From contig JASANH010001374.1 in NCBI GenBank assembly GCA_030248295.1, forward strand, positions 806,001 through 870,000: a stretch of 64,000 nt of DNA, read 5' to 3'. Shown here piece after piece: positions 49,566 through 62,028 of this stretch. The translations under genes and the position numbers were made by a program. Under the pieces are notes generated by a model. The model was not told the DNA's origin. It saw only the letters and a list, made by a program, of their open reading frames with translations, and searched no databases. This stretch comes from Mesodorylaimus sp. YZB2_4 (lineage: Eukaryota; Nematoda; Enoplea; Dorylaimida; Dorylaimidae). Positions within the stretch are counted from its first letter, which is position 1, and every line of letters begins with the position of its first letter.

Positions 49566-52500
49566 ATGGAAGAACCCAGTCCACCGCCCCAACCGATCGA
49601 AATCGTTGTCCGTTACGAAGAGAAATCTGGTCAAATGCGAAACGGCGACACGCGTCATCTCGACGACAACGATAGCGATGGCGGCGATGATCAGTTTCAT
49701 CAAGCCGTTGAAGAAACTAATTTATCGTCGACCGAAGAAGACTGTGATCATGGGGGCGAGCTGATCGTGAAACGTCGTCGACTGACGGTTGAACATAAAT
49801 TGACGAGTCTTAGCGATGGTTCGATCGATGAATTCGAAGGCAGTGAAGCAGACGAAGATTTGCGATTTTGTTTTCCTACATTCGATACGGCGAAAGAAAC
49901 TGCCGAACATTTCGTAAAAAAGGTGAGTACTTTACGATTTTTTCCAATTTTAGTTTTCAATGTTTCTGGTAACTAACATTTTTATTGTGATATAGGCCTA
50001 TCAGTTTAACGAATTTTTCACCCTCAGGCAGAGTATTTTTAAAAAAATGCTCCGTTTTTTTCAGTTTTGTTTGAAGATAATGTAGAATTTGTTTAAAAAT
50101 CCTTTTATTTCAGGTGTGGGAAGCATCGTGGAAAGCAACTCATTTCTACTCGTTACCCGAATGGTTACAAGACAATGACTTTTTGCATACCGGCCATCGT
50201 CCGCCGTTGCCATCGTTTACGGCCTGCTTCAAATCAATTTTTCGTGTTCATACGGAAACGGGCAATATTTGGACGCATATGATTGGATGCGTATTTTTTG
50301 TCGGCATCGCATTATATTTTTTGACACGACCTCATCACGAAATTCAATTACAAGAAAAAATTGTGTTTTCTCCATTTTTCTTGGGCGCAATTGCTTGTTT
50401 AGGATTATCGTTCGCTTTCCATACGGTTTATTGTCATTCGGAACGTGTCGGCAAGTTGTTCAGCAAGTAAGTGGCATCGATTTTTATTGATTTTTTAGAT
50501 CGTATTTCAGAGGGAATACAGGAGGAAGGCGGGTTTTGATGGCGCACTGCAGCAGATTGAAAAAATGGGTTGAAACGATCGGTCGTTGATTAAAATTCTT
50601 TGTTCTGTTGAAAAATATGGTCAATAATCAAGTGGGCAGGGAGACCCTCATTTCCATCCGCTCACGTCAAGAGGGGATTGTCAGTCGCAGCAGAAGCTTA
50701 TTGATTATTCTATGCTAACGGGGTTTTGTTTTATGAAATAGGGCGTAGCATATGTTCAAATAGGATAAGACTTGTGAAGTGGAACTTAAATATTAATTTT
50801 GCTTTTGTTATCTTTTAGGCTCGACTATGTTGGCATTTCGTTGTTGATCATGGGCTCGTTCGTTCCATGGCTTTATTATAGTTTCTATTGTCGTCGTGAG
50901 CCCAAGTACACTTATATGATCACGATTATCGTTTTGGGCAGCGTGTGCATTATCGTATCGTTATGGGACAAGTTTTCGGAGCCATTATTTCGTCCTTTGC
51001 GAGCTGGTGTATTTATGGCGTTGGGTTTGTTCGGTGTGGTGCCTTCGGTACATTTCATAATCACTGATGGATATTCGGCTGCCGTCAAGGAAACTTCGTT
51101 TCACTGGTTGGTCTTGATGGCTTGTTTGTACATTGGAGGTAAGATTTGTGCGTTTTGGATTGATTCGAGAGATGCAAAAGAGGTAACCATTTTAGGCGCC
51201 TTGCTGTACGCGATGAGGATTCCGGAAAGGTTTTTCCCTGGGAAATGCGACATTTGGGTAAGTAGACGAGGGAAAGGGTGGCCAGGGGCTTGTGGGTCCG
51301 GTGTGATGGTTGTGTGCAGGGGTCGCATAGGGGTTTTGGACGCGCATTTCACAAGTCTTGTACAATGCAAAATTTGGATCTCCCGCGACTAGTGCTCATG
51401 ACAGTTTTGAATGGATAATAAATCTAAGCCTGTGCGAACGCGCTGTTAAAAGAAATCTGAGTATTTTATCAATGTTGCTTTTAGTTTATGACTAATTCCG
51501 CGGTTGACCCGCCTGATAAAGCTACAAAATGGGGGATGCGCACAGGCTTTGACCTATGGTACGTTTCATCAACGTAAAACTGTCATAAGCGGCTTGCAGC
51601 GGGAAATTCAAATTTTGCGCTGAAGGAGACCTGTAAAATTGTCGGTAGCTGAGAGTGCCTGTTAGCACACAATTTTCTTTCCTGTGTTGCACCTGACAGG
51701 CGTAAAAAACATGGGAGTTGTCCAGATTCTTTTGATTGAATATGTGAATACTTTTTGGCATTTGATTGAGTCAGAAAATATTTTCTGCCTGCTCTCAGTC
51801 CGCTGCCAGGCATTCCCATGTTTATACTTTGTGCGTAGATCACGCACCAAGTAGAAACATGTCCGAGCATGCATTGCTCACCATTGGTCTTGTGTCTGTG
51901 AATCAGCGGCATCTGAACTTTTTTCGAATCAGCGCCAGACAAAACGAGCATTTGGACGAAATGGCTGTTTTTGCTGCAAGTGCCTGGAAAAAACTGTCGT
52001 AACTCGCTGCGATTGTTATAGGGGGAGCGAGTTTTGACTGAAAAGAGTGAATACGCTTCTGTTTCTTTAGTAAAAGAGTAAATTCTAACATTTGTATTTT
52101 CGATCGGGGGAATCGATTGGTCGGAAATGGCTATTTAATGTGACCTTACTGAAAAAAGTCGAAAGTTTTTTAGTCTCTAACCTTTCGGCCATTTGCAGAT
52201 AAAGAGCGATGGTCTAAATTTTGTTCTAATGCTCATGGCTTTTGGGGGGGATGCCAATCGGTGTGCAGGAACAGGTGCAGTGGTGAGTGAGTGCAAGTGT
52301 GATGTGAGTCCTCATCTTACGTCATATTTTATCCATAGCCCAGCGCTATTAACGCACTCGAGGGCAAACACAATTGAATTTTACCCAGGCGGGAGTCGAA
52401 CCCTCCCCTGTAAGCGTGAGAGACAGACGCCTTAACCCGCTAGGCCACGGCCCAGTCCTGTCGTGCAGGCTGTTTTTCCTTTTTTAGTTCCAAAGTCATC

Positions 52501-52625
52501 AACTGTTCCACACGTGCGTTGTGATCGCGGCTTTCGTACATTATCACGGCGTTACGGAGATGGCAGTCAAGCGTTTGTCGGGTGGCACGTGCGAGGAAAT
52601 GGCCCAGGCTATGATGAGCACGTGA
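49566..52625 (+). CDS. Adiponectin-receptor-type PAQR seven-transmembrane protein
   Basis: AdipoR-class PAQR proteins are zinc-binding membrane proteins with ceramidase activity, and control lipid metabolism and membrane fluidity. Exons 49566-49922, 50114-50466, 50819-51138, 51196-51257 and 52488-52625 join to 409 residues. An acidic cytosolic N-terminus of about 140 residues precedes the core: GHRPPLPSFTACFKSIFRVHTETGNIWTH, FHTVYCHSE (first zinc histidine), DYVGISLLIMGSFVPWLYY, RIPERFFPGKCDIW, and the final SHQLFHTCVV with the other two zinc histidines. All expected ligands are present. The start is the first in-frame ATG and gives a plausible N-terminus. The last intron (51258-52487) holds a SINE and other repeats. 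Confidence 0.95.
52318..52455 (-). mobile_element. tRNA-derived SINE, copy 5
   Basis: Minus strand: A box TGGCCTAGCGGG, B box GGGTTCGACTCC, body TGCCCTCGAGTGCG and GGCTATGGATAAAATATGAC. Very close to copy 2. It lies 32 bp before the last PAQR exon. Confidence 0.85.
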
Positions 52626-52894
52626 GCATGGTAATGACGGCTGGTGTTACTTGTACGAGATGGTGAACTGGTTTGCTATCTTGAAGTCAAATCTCGATCT
52701 TTTGGTTCTGTTTTGGTTGCAAGCTATGATTTAGTGGATTTTTGTGTGTGTCATTGTAGTTTAACACTGAGTGGAGTGGACAAGTGCTAGGGCAGTGCAA
52801 ACATTCAATGGCTGTTGGGTGTGCTTATGCGATGGATGGAGTAATACTAAGCATTCTGTTGGCTTGTGTTGGAAGAGAGTGCGCCGGATCTGCC

Positions 52895-52965
52895 GGGGGA
52901 TAGGTAAAGCAGGGGGATAAAGACATGCGTGACACCGGGTTCGATCCCCGGCGATGGAGGTAGGC
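52895..52965 (+). repeat. tRNA-like sequence (second SINE type)
   Basis: A-box-like GGATAGGTAAAGCAGGG and B box GGGTTCGATCCCCGG. The flank after the B box (CGATGGAGGTAGG) resembles that at 35770-35790 (CGGTGACGGAGG), suggesting a separate SINE family. Confidence 0.5.
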
Positions 52966-53779
52966 TTGCAAACCATAAACCCTCGCTGATCTTGCATGCC
53001 CGGCTGTGAGTGACTCACCTGGGATCGCCGAGGTGCTCCGAGTGGAGAGACGGAAGCCAAGGCTGTGGAACACAGACAGGGTTCACAGCCCGCTCGCCAT
53101 CGTCTGGGAGGAGGAAGTCGGTGTGCAGCTCCTAGTGGAGATACGCAGAGGGACGTTGCTGTGTGCTGGTCCCCGCACAGCCTGCCATTCCCTGTGGATT
53201 TGCAGGCAATCAATACCCAATGAGAACCTGTGCCGAAAGGCTTGTGATCGATGCTTATACTGTACGTAATGACTCAACGAGGATGATGTGATCTATGCAA
53301 ATGTACCTATCGCATTACAAGGGGTGCCAAGATGGAGTGCCTGACACCTCGCTGACCCAGGGTCAGCAGCCTGATGTGTGGCTGTGATATGCCACCATGT
53401 CCCTTGTCCTTGAATGGCAAGACCCCCTCGCCGAGTCGCCTAGTTGACCGTGTCCGCCCTTGCCGAGAAATAGAATGGGAGCAGACTCACGAGTACTACT
53501 CGCAGGGAAACCTATAATAGGACTTTTTAGAGGCCCATCAATTGTGCGGCTAATCTAAAAGGGGAAGTGAACGAGGTCGTTAATCACGTGCTGGGCAGTG
53601 ATCACCCCAGCAAGTGTGCTTAGCCAATCGTGAAGTGGCCTGGTCTGGGATTGAAGCCAATGTACAGTCGGACCCCAGGGCATTTCTTTTTACCGTCATC
53701 CATCGAGAGGGCCTAACAAAACGGTGACACATAGTCCTCCTCTGTCGAGACCATCAGCAACTAGTGAGGTCAGGGTGGC

Positions 53780-54290
53780 ACTGGCTGGGAATGAGCTATG
53801 AAATGTGGCATGTCCACCGACCACCAAAGTGTAGTGGGTTGCAGGCCGGGCAAGCACAAGAGTTGGGTAAGCGGGGTAGAGTGGCAACATGGTATCGTCA
53901 AGCATAATATACTGTGTGCACCGATCGACAATGGAGCAGACGACAGCAGGACGAGCACGGTAAGTGATTCCATGTGCAGTCCAGTCTAATCACTTGCATG
54001 CCCTTGAGTTTCCAACTGATTCGAGTGGCTGGCTGCAATTGTGAAACATGAAATGTGGCACGTCTGACCACCACCGTCCAGTGGGTTGGAGGGCAAGCAA
54101 GCACAAGAGCAGGGTAAAGTGGCAACATGGTATTGTGAAGCATGCGATATGCAGGCATTGATCGGCAGCACATGACAGAGTATGTGCAGTCCAATCACAG
54201 GCAGCACTAGTCACTCTATCAACCTATCATTAAGCATAAATTCATTATTACATACAAAAAAAGAGTGGCAACATGGTATTGTGAAACATG
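53780..54290. repeat. ~215-bp repeat, 2.5 diverged copies
   Basis: Units share ATGAAATGTGGCA, CAGTGGGTTG, GGGCAAGC and GTGGCAACATGGTAT. Copies lie at about 53781-53995, 53996-54210 and a partial at 54265. The last part of the unit is the seed of the 46-bp array that follows. Confidence 0.7.
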
Positions 54291-54293
54291 CGA

Positions 54294-55072
54294 TATGCAG
54301 GCATTGATCGGCAGCACATGACAGAGTATGTGCAGTCCAATCACAGGCATTGATCGGCAGCACATGACAGAGTATGCCCAGTCCAATCACAGGCATTGAT
54401 CGGCAGCACATGACAGAGTATGTGCAGTCCAATCACAGGCATTGATCGGCAGCACATGACAGAGTATGCCCAGTCCAATCACAGGCATTGATCGGCAGCA
54501 CATGACAGAGTATGCCCAGTCCAATCACAGGCATTGATCGGCAGCACATGACAGAGTATGCCCAGTCCAATCACAGGCATTGATCGGCAGCACATGACAG
54601 AGTATGCCCAGTCCAATCACAGGCATTGATCGGCAGCACATGACAGAGTATGCCCAGTCCAATCACAGGCATTATCCAGCACATACAATATCCCAGTCCA
54701 ATCACAGGCATTGATCGGCAGCACATGACAGAGTATGCCCAGTCCAATCACAGGCATTGATCGGCAGCACATGACAGAGTATGCCCAGTCCAATCACAGG
54801 CATTGATCGGCAGCACATGACAGAGTATGCCCAGTCCAATCACAGGCATTGATCGGCAGCACATGACAGAGTATGCCCAGTCCAATCACAGGCATTGATC
54901 GGCAGCACATGACAGAGTATGCCCAGTCCAATCACAGGCATTGATCGACAGCACATGGCAGAGTATGCCCAGTCCAATCACAGGCATTGATCGGCAGCAC
55001 ATGACAGAGTATGCCCAGTCCAATCACAGGCATTGATCGGCAGCACATGACAGAGTATGCCCAGTCCAATCA
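54294..55072. repeat. 46-bp tandem array, about 17 copies
   Basis: The unit contains GGCATTGATCGGCAGCACAT, GACAGAGTATGCCC and AGTCCAATCACA. Copies are nearly identical, with one damaged near 54670-54700. It is non-coding. Confidence 0.95.
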
Positions 55073-56548
55073 CAAGTATGCATGCCAGTTTCTGACATAC
55101 AATTCTGATGTGTTACCAGTTTTTCATACTTTAAAGGCAAGAAAGACAAAACAACCTGCCATTGCATCTTTAATGGCACATTTCTAGGTCGATCGATATT
55201 TGAGCCATCAAATGCCTGCCGAGCATAACCCCTGGAAAACGAGCGAGCTAATGGCACCCTGGATTCTGTCCAGACCCAGCATAGGCGATAAGACAAAGCA
55301 AGGGAACCTGTCAGGACCATATCCCAAAATAGGCCATGATTGCGACCAGTCCAGTTTGAAAAACGAATCTCATGAGAAAAGAGGCTAGAAAATAAAAACA
55401 TAATTTTCTCACAAAAAATCTTATTTCCTCTTTTCGTGTTTGAGCGGAAATGTTCATTGGATAAATGTTTTTTCTAGATCGCCTGGATCTGTCATAAAAT
55501 AGGCGAGGCTAGATTAAGAACTGGCTCCGAGCATCTGCTCGTGCTGGAGTGTAACGACCTAGGATGATAGGCAGCAGAGCAGCGAGACTAATGCACCTGT
55601 CATTCTGGGGGGTAGCCCACCCACGCCTTCAGTCTTGATGTCCTCTGACCACTTGTTATCATTCGTTAACTTCCAAGCTTCTTTCCCTGCGATTTTTATG
55701 ACTTTTCGCACCACAGCCTTCTTACGAATTTCTAAATTTCCAAGTATTTTATATGCGGCTTAGACTGATCGGGAGGCTCGTGATGGGGAAAAATGACAAT
55801 CGAAATGGTCTTCACGCATTTTCCCATCGATCGATAATTTCCTGATCGATAGGCTGGATGGGGGCATAGTCGTTACCATTTCACCAGCGCAGTTTTGTGT
55901 GGGCATTGAAGCTAAACTTATTCATTTACGCTCGAAAAGAGTCGAATGACTGGTGCGCGCAATGGCGGCTAAAAAGGTTATTGGCGGGGCATAGTGCTGG
56001 TCTGATGAGTCCCCTGTGCCACACCGTTGCCAGGATCCAATACTGGCTTTTTAAGCCGGGGACAAAACGGGCCAGCGGCTCGAGTTAAGCTCTAGTCAGT
56101 AAATAACGAATTGCCTTTCTTTCCCGTCGCCATGTGACCACGCTGTCAGAGTCCTTTCCCAGACTCGACCACCCAAAACCCTCAACGGGCACACGCAGTC
56201 CGAGTCGGGCTGGCCTTTCGTCAGCTTAACTCATTTTTGTGGAACTTGGCAACTGGATAGTGTGCAAACAGTATTCGCTCCCTCTGTAGCTTGTCTTTGC
56301 TTCCGTGTTCTGACCATTCAATCCGCCCTGAGCAAATATCGTCTCGATTACCAGCCGCCTTCGCCAATCGATCCCAGCCAGACCAGGGGCGTAGATAGTG
56401 CTAATTGCTTTTTGGATATGAAGAAAATGAAATAGTTTTATCAAACCGGGCATAGCTGATTGCTGAGGCTGCCATCAGTTGGTGCATTCAAAAAGTACTG
56501 AACATTCGCTCAAAGCTGATCCCTATTTTAGGATTAAAGATTTATGAA

Positions 56549-59500
56549 ATGGGTGGAAAATACAGCCATTTGAAACCGGAAGAGATAAATGATTTGAGAG
56601 AGAATACGGCATTTTCTGCCGAAGAAATTCAACTATGGTACAAGGGATTTTTAAAAGATTGTCCCAGCGGCCGATTGACACCGCATGAATTCAAGAAGTA
56701 AACTTCGTTTTCATTGAGTGACGTGTTTTCTGTTAGCCATGCATTTCTGTTCATCAGTCTAACATTTCTTTGGGTCGCCAAAAATTTAGGGCTTCCATAC
56801 TTTGATACTTTCAGCACTAGACCAGCTTTCACTTTACACTTTGACTTTGACTTCAATAACTTTCAGATATGCGAGAACAAAGTCCAGAAACGCGGGGCTA
56901 ACGTGAGCGAAAATCTGAAACCATATTTTACCTATGCAGCAAGAGTGTGGCGCTTCTCAGTTTGTACCCCACTCTATCTTGTCTATTCAAAGCATCGAAG
57001 CCTTCTGCATTTCCATATCATCGAGGTGGCCCATCGGAAGCGCCAGAATGTAATCTGCGGTGTAGAATATGGTTTCAGATAGGGTTTTCAAAAACTGAAA
57101 ACCGAGTATAGGGATTATCTGAGAATTCTTTTTTAGAATTTACAAAACATTCTTTCCCGAAGGAGACTCAAGTCAATTTAGCGAGCACGTATTTCGGGCT
57201 TTTGATACAAATAAAGATGGTAGTATTGATTTTCATGGTGAGAGTGCAGAAAAAATTTTATCATGTTCACATTCGAGGAAAAGCAGGAAAACTAGTTAAG
57301 AGAGGAAAATAGTCACTCAATCTAGCCTCATTCATAATTCAGCACGATATCGAAATGATGGAATGGAGCTTTTAAATTTTTAGAATTTCTCTGCGCCTTG
57401 AGCGTAGCATCAAGGGGAACAGAAGATGAAAAGCTGCGTTGGGCATTCGGAAGTGAGTTTTGTTTTTTGGTTCATCCAGCATAACCTCGGCTTCCAGTTT
57501 GAATTTCGCGCGCTTTAGCTGCTTACACCAGGGGAATGGATTACTATCCCCTACCAATGTGTGCGCAAACAGAAGAAATTGTGTAGAATAACAATCTTTT
57601 TGGCTTTCCATTTTCCATGCCAGCAATCCAAGCCAGCAATGTCAATTTCCACCTGGAAACAAATTTTTGGTTGCCCAATTTGTGACTTGGCGCCAAGTCA
57701 GAGTGGTTACTGAATGGGCAACCACAAATTTGTTTCCAGGTGGAAATTGACATTGCTGGCTTGGATGCAGCCTAGCTATAGAAAGAACCTTTTTTCAGTG
57801 TACGACATTGACCACGATGGTTACATAACACGCACCGAGATGTTGCAGATAGTGCGGGTAAGTGAGCACAGTGGATGGAGACGAGCCGAACTTGTCGCAC
57901 GCTGACGTCAACACCAATGCACCCACTAGCAGTGCGCAAACAGTCGAAGAGGCTAGTAGAATCGCTCTATCACATGGATTGACTGATACGAGGTCACAAA
58001 GCCTCGAGCACAGCGACACTGGGTGATTGCGTTTTCTGTGCCGAGTGACAGGTAATTGATGGCAGCGTTGCCAGATGCAGCTAGAATCCGCTAGGTCTGG
58101 CGGATTTTTGGGCCGACAGCGGACTAAACAGCGGATTGACTGTTTTAGCGGATTATGCAGCGGAATTTGGCTTTTTTGGCGGATTCTAGCGGATTGGTGT
58201 AAATCTGGATAAAGCAACCTACTGTGTGTGCGACCACTCTAGAAACAGCACTCCTTTTTTAAAGACAGTTGAGGCAGATATGTCCGCGTGTTATGATCTA
58301 AAGGGCCGATTATACGAGTGGGGACAAGAAATAAGCAAGCAATTTGTAGACCAGGGGTCTTCCTAATTGGTAACTGCTCAGTCGATACTAAGTGAAATCA
58401 CAGTTGTTGATCCGTTCTTACTCGGCTCCTCATTCTACAGTATGCTCCATTACATTCGCACTTTCAGCGTAAAATTTAGACCTGAGTAGTGGTGGTCGGG
58501 GGCGTCGGGGTGAGTCCCTTCCCACCCTTCGATCCCAGCCTCTTCCCCTTCTCGTGTACCATCCTCAGCCTAGCCCGCTAAAAATTTGCATGCACAGTAT
58601 GATCGATGAATGAGTGAATGTTTTTTGTTCTACTCCGCGTTTTATTAAAAACTAGTCGCTAAAATACCGCTGCAAAAAAATCGTCGCTAAAATACCGTAT
58701 TGCAGCTGTTTTTAGCGGATTTTCAGGTCCTTGGCTGCGAGTTTTCATTTTTGCATCTGGCAACGCTGATTGATGGGGGTTCAACAAATATGTGAAACTC
58801 ATTTTTAATATCAGCTTTTTGAAATTTTAATAAGATTTTTCCCTTGGAGCATTTGATTATTGATCGATAATCGTTGGAACTTAATTAGCTCCCTTGAGTT
58901 GTGATCCGAGACCCATAAGACCCTTACTTCTAATTTAAAATGCCAGCGGCAGCTTGTCGATTCGATTGATCCTACTGCATTATCTTGTAGTATTGTCTGA
59001 CTGAGGGAGGGACGATAGAAAAGGAAGACAGAGAGCATTCGACTGATTGCTCGTAGAACTGCATTTGCGGCTGCTGTATTGCCGCCGTTCATCATTGTCG
59101 AAATTTTTTATGCCCCATAGCGATCTGTGGACGACGTCGGAGCATGCTCACTATTGTGAATGTGCAGCAGTACAGCCTGTATCTCACTGCAATGGGCACG
59201 CCAGGTGGTACTAAGAAGCGTTAGATACGTTATAGTACACTCATGCGTTGAGACAGCGTCATGACTGCCCGCGTCACAGTGGCTGTAGTACTTGTTGGCG
59301 CGCAAATTCTGATTCAAATTTTTGAGTTTGGGAACCAGTGCTAGGTGGTAAGGACAACTGTACACAAGCAACAGCAGCCTTGCTTGTTAGCTTTCCGCCT
59401 TCGATCGTCATTTTTTCATTGTAAATTGCATTCCCGAGCAGCCATGCATAGCTGCCGTTAGAGCGGAACCATCAATCGGTTCTGGCGGCAGCATAAAAGA

Positions 59501-60323
59501 AATAAATGCAGTTTGATCACGCGTGTTCGCCCGTATTTTTATGATAAAAAGCGCATTCCTTTTTCATACCCTGTCAAAGTAGGTTTAGAGCGCTATTTTC
59601 ATTTTTTATTAGCACGGCTTTCGGTTTAGTATTCATTTCTCATGGTCGTGAAGATTGTGCAAATGCAGAAACCCCCGACCTGAAACCATATTTTACACAC
59701 CCTGACAAGAAAGTGCTTTTGTGGTGCGGTCTAGTGAAGGCATAGCTACGCTATTTGAGTGGCCGGGGGTTAAGGCGAAACGCCCTCGAGCAAGCGCCAT
59801 TAAATTTAGTTAAATGACACTGCTCATCCAGTTTAGGGCAGAGTTCTATTCGGAAGGGCGAAAATGAAACATCAAAACATGGCAGATGGCATAACAGAAG
59901 ACTAAAAGTGCCACATACCTGCGATCGAGTAAAAGTGGGTTTCAGATCAGGGTTTCTCTATAAGGGTGCAAGATTGGAGATACCAGATTTTTGCTGCCAC
60001 GCACTCCTAGCACGGTTTTCAGTCACTTGTTCTGTCCTATTGATGGCGAGTGAGCGTGGGTTTAAAAATCAGGGATGCAGGGGATGACAGACACCGCTGC
60101 GTTTTAGGCCATACACAAAATGATTGGTCCAACATTGGGCGAGTCGTTAGATGTCGAGGCACCGACCAGATGGACGAATAATATATTTAAAGAACTGGAC
60201 AAAAATCACGACGAAAAGTTGTCATTGGAGGAATTTATGGACGGGGCCAAATGCGACCCGTTGATCGTTCGGTTGTTGAAAGGAGACACGTCAGCCGGGG
60301 CGGCACATTCCAGAAAGCACTGA
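56549..60323 (+). CDS. Neuronal calcium sensor, visinin-like/neurocalcin/hippocalcin type
   Basis: EF-hand calcium sensor that binds membranes through a myristoyl switch. Exons 56549-56697, 57137-57237, 57384-57452, 57799-57857 and 60108-60323 join to 197 residues, the family's normal length. MGGKYS is an N-myristoylation site, which fixes the start. EF1 is degenerate with the family Cys-Pro pair (LKDCPSGRL). EF2 is [14 protein letters not shown]3 [12 protein letters not shown] and EF4 [14 protein letters not shown]4 has Glu where position 6 of the loop is normally Gly. Family signatures [26 protein letters not shown] and CDPLIVRLL are present. The C-terminus (GAAHSRKH) is not family-typical. 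Intron 4 is 2,250 bp and repeat-rich. The nearest paralogue cannot be fixed from sequence alone. Confidence 0.94.
56912..57090. mobile_element. MITE-like element with CTGAAACC ends, second copy
   Basis: The left end CTGAAACCATATTTTAC starts at 56924, and the inverted right end GTAGAATATGGTTTCAG ends near 57077, inside calcium-sensor intron 1. Size and ends match the 40862-41012 unit. Confidence 0.65.
57626..57766. repeat. Near-perfect 52-bp hairpin beside calcium-sensor exon 4
   Basis: Arms 57626-57677 and 57715-57766 are reverse complements (cores CAATTTCCACCTGGAAAC and GTTTCCAGGTGGAAATTG) with a 37-bp loop. It ends 32 bp before the exon at 57799, so it would fold next to the splice acceptor. 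Confidence 0.85.
57858..60107 (+). other. Calcium-sensor intron 4
   Basis: 2.25 kb. It contains the CTGAAACC-type element at about 59679-59950 and repeats of the element GCGGATT (58080-58200). No exon was seen. Confidence 0.6.
59679..59965. mobile_element. CTGAAACC-ended element, third copy (diverged)
   Basis: The left end CTGAAACCATATTTTACACA starts at 59679-59680. The right end GGGTTTCAGATCAGGGTTTC near 59938-59957 is inverted relative to it. The interior differs from the other copies. Confidence 0.5.
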
Positions 60324-61958
60324 TAATTTGCGTTCATATTTTTGTTGTGTTCCCATTCGCATTTGGCTGGCATAGGGCTACTGTAGAGAGCGCATATTGC
60401 AGAGCCATCCGTAAAGGTTGACCGCACAAAAGCTCGATTTTTTGACCCCCCCTTCCCCTTGACCGCATGCCGACCACTTCTAGCGAACACCCTAAAAAAT
60501 TGTTGACCTCTTCAGCCATTCCCCCCCCCCCCCCCCACTCCCAAACCCAGTAAGGTGAAATGTTTCATCTTATGCTTTCTCGAGCTGGACAAGGTGCCTT
60601 TGAAGACAAATCTTTTTTTGCTTCATGGAGCGGATTTCTATTTTATAAAAGCCTCCACAAACTTTTCCCACAACATTTCCCTATATTTTTTAAAAAGTTT
60701 TGCGGGTTGGGCCGCGCCAGCCCAGTTCTCCACGGGACTTCCACTCATATTAGCTGGCCAGCAGTCATGATTTGATAAGCCGGGCTGTGCGGTGACTGGG
60801 GATAAGTTGGGATCCCGATCCTGATCCGGACATTGAGGCATCGGGATTCTGCATATACTTATGATATGCATAAGCATGGCAGGTGCACTCTGATCCATCA
60901 TATCTACGATGAAGCAGCAGCGATGAAGAGGCGATAGCAAAATCGGCTCAAATCGATAATTATAGCAACACCGATTTTACTTAGCCCAGGCTGACCTCGC
61001 TGGACGCGTATCGAAACTACGAATGTACTCATCGATTTCAGCTTATTTACATTGACTGAAAATCGGCCTGATGAAAAGCTTAAGAAAATCTGGATGACTA
61101 AAGCGTGCTTTAGTGAGGAAAATAGACTCAAAGGCAAAAACAGAAAAATGCGAAACATCCTGATGCCAATCCTGGAAAAAGGTGATCCTGACCTATTCCT
61201 AGAGGTGACCAGCTCTGACGGCAGGCTCCCTGTGTCTTCACTGGGCGCACCTCCGCACGAGTGCACACTGGTTGAGAAGGGGCTTAAGCTTAGCTTAGGG
61301 ACCATCCCGACTGGTGTTCGAGAACAGTCTCCCAATTCTCTGCTCCTTGGGTGGGCGTCCGCCGTTTGACAGTAGCAGGGGTGTCGCCCGGAGCCAGGAG
61401 TCCAAAGCCAGCGACAAGCTACTAATCTGCCGTCCTTCATCGGAATAGAACCTCGGCCTCGCAGTCAGGGTTGCGGGCCAGAAAAGCGGATCAATGCCTA
61501 AATCAGCTTAGCCATCGCCTCCCAACTTTTTCCTTTCGGTTCAGACGCCATTCCAGTTGGGAATAGTAGTCCTGGTGAACTCGAAATTGCATTATCGAGA
61601 ATGAACGACCAAGGAGAAGAGAAGACAAAAAGTTTTGAAGGTTTGAGTGCGCACTACTAGTGAAGATAGAAGGTTTTTTGTCATCAGTAGTCTAAAACTT
61701 TGCTGCGGTCGACCATTGGTCGCTGCCCCTCCCCCTCCCCCGACCGCAGCTGACCACTTTTTGCTAACCCCCTCCCCCCTAGGCTGCGGTCGACCTTTAT
61801 GGATGGCCCCTTGGCTGACAGCACGTGCTCCAGCTGGTGTAACGCTATGGTATATGCCTGCCAACAGTGGTGCGTAGTGAAGTGACATTGTGCTGTATAT
61901 GGCCATCGTAATGACACCTATTTTCGTGCAACACAAAATTATCAAAGCATGGCAGAGG
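60324..61958. other. Intergenic repeats downstream of the calcium-sensor gene
   Basis: Contains a poly-C run (60521-60537), diverged copies of the repeats at 16.9, 15.9 and 30.1 kb (60800-61440), and two GC-rich blocks sharing GCCATCC and GACCGCA (60398 and 61700-61805). No gene is supported. Confidence 0.6.
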
Positions 61959-62028
61959 GCGGGCTCTAGCAGACATTTAACGGTGCGAAATGGATCGCGC
62001 GACTGAGACAGTTTGACCTGTGCGCACC

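Larger units (their letters stand above)
52626..56548. other. Intergenic, PAQR to calcium-sensor gene
   Basis: 3.9 kb with no supported gene. It contains a tRNA-like sequence (52895-52965), a higher-order tandem repeat (53780-55072) and scattered diverged repeats. The calcium-sensor 5' exon and promoter are somewhere in the right part; an acceptor-like CTATTTTAG ends at 56531. Confidence 0.6.

Noticed and set aside
54294-55072. CRISPR-like regular array
   Set aside because: Units are contiguous 46-bp tandem copies without unique spacers, in a eukaryotic genome; it is a minisatellite.
61052-61369. 105-codon plus-strand frame rich in Lys/Glu
   Set aside because: The same sequence occurs in diverged, frame-broken form near 16860-16990, so it is part of a dispersed repeat.
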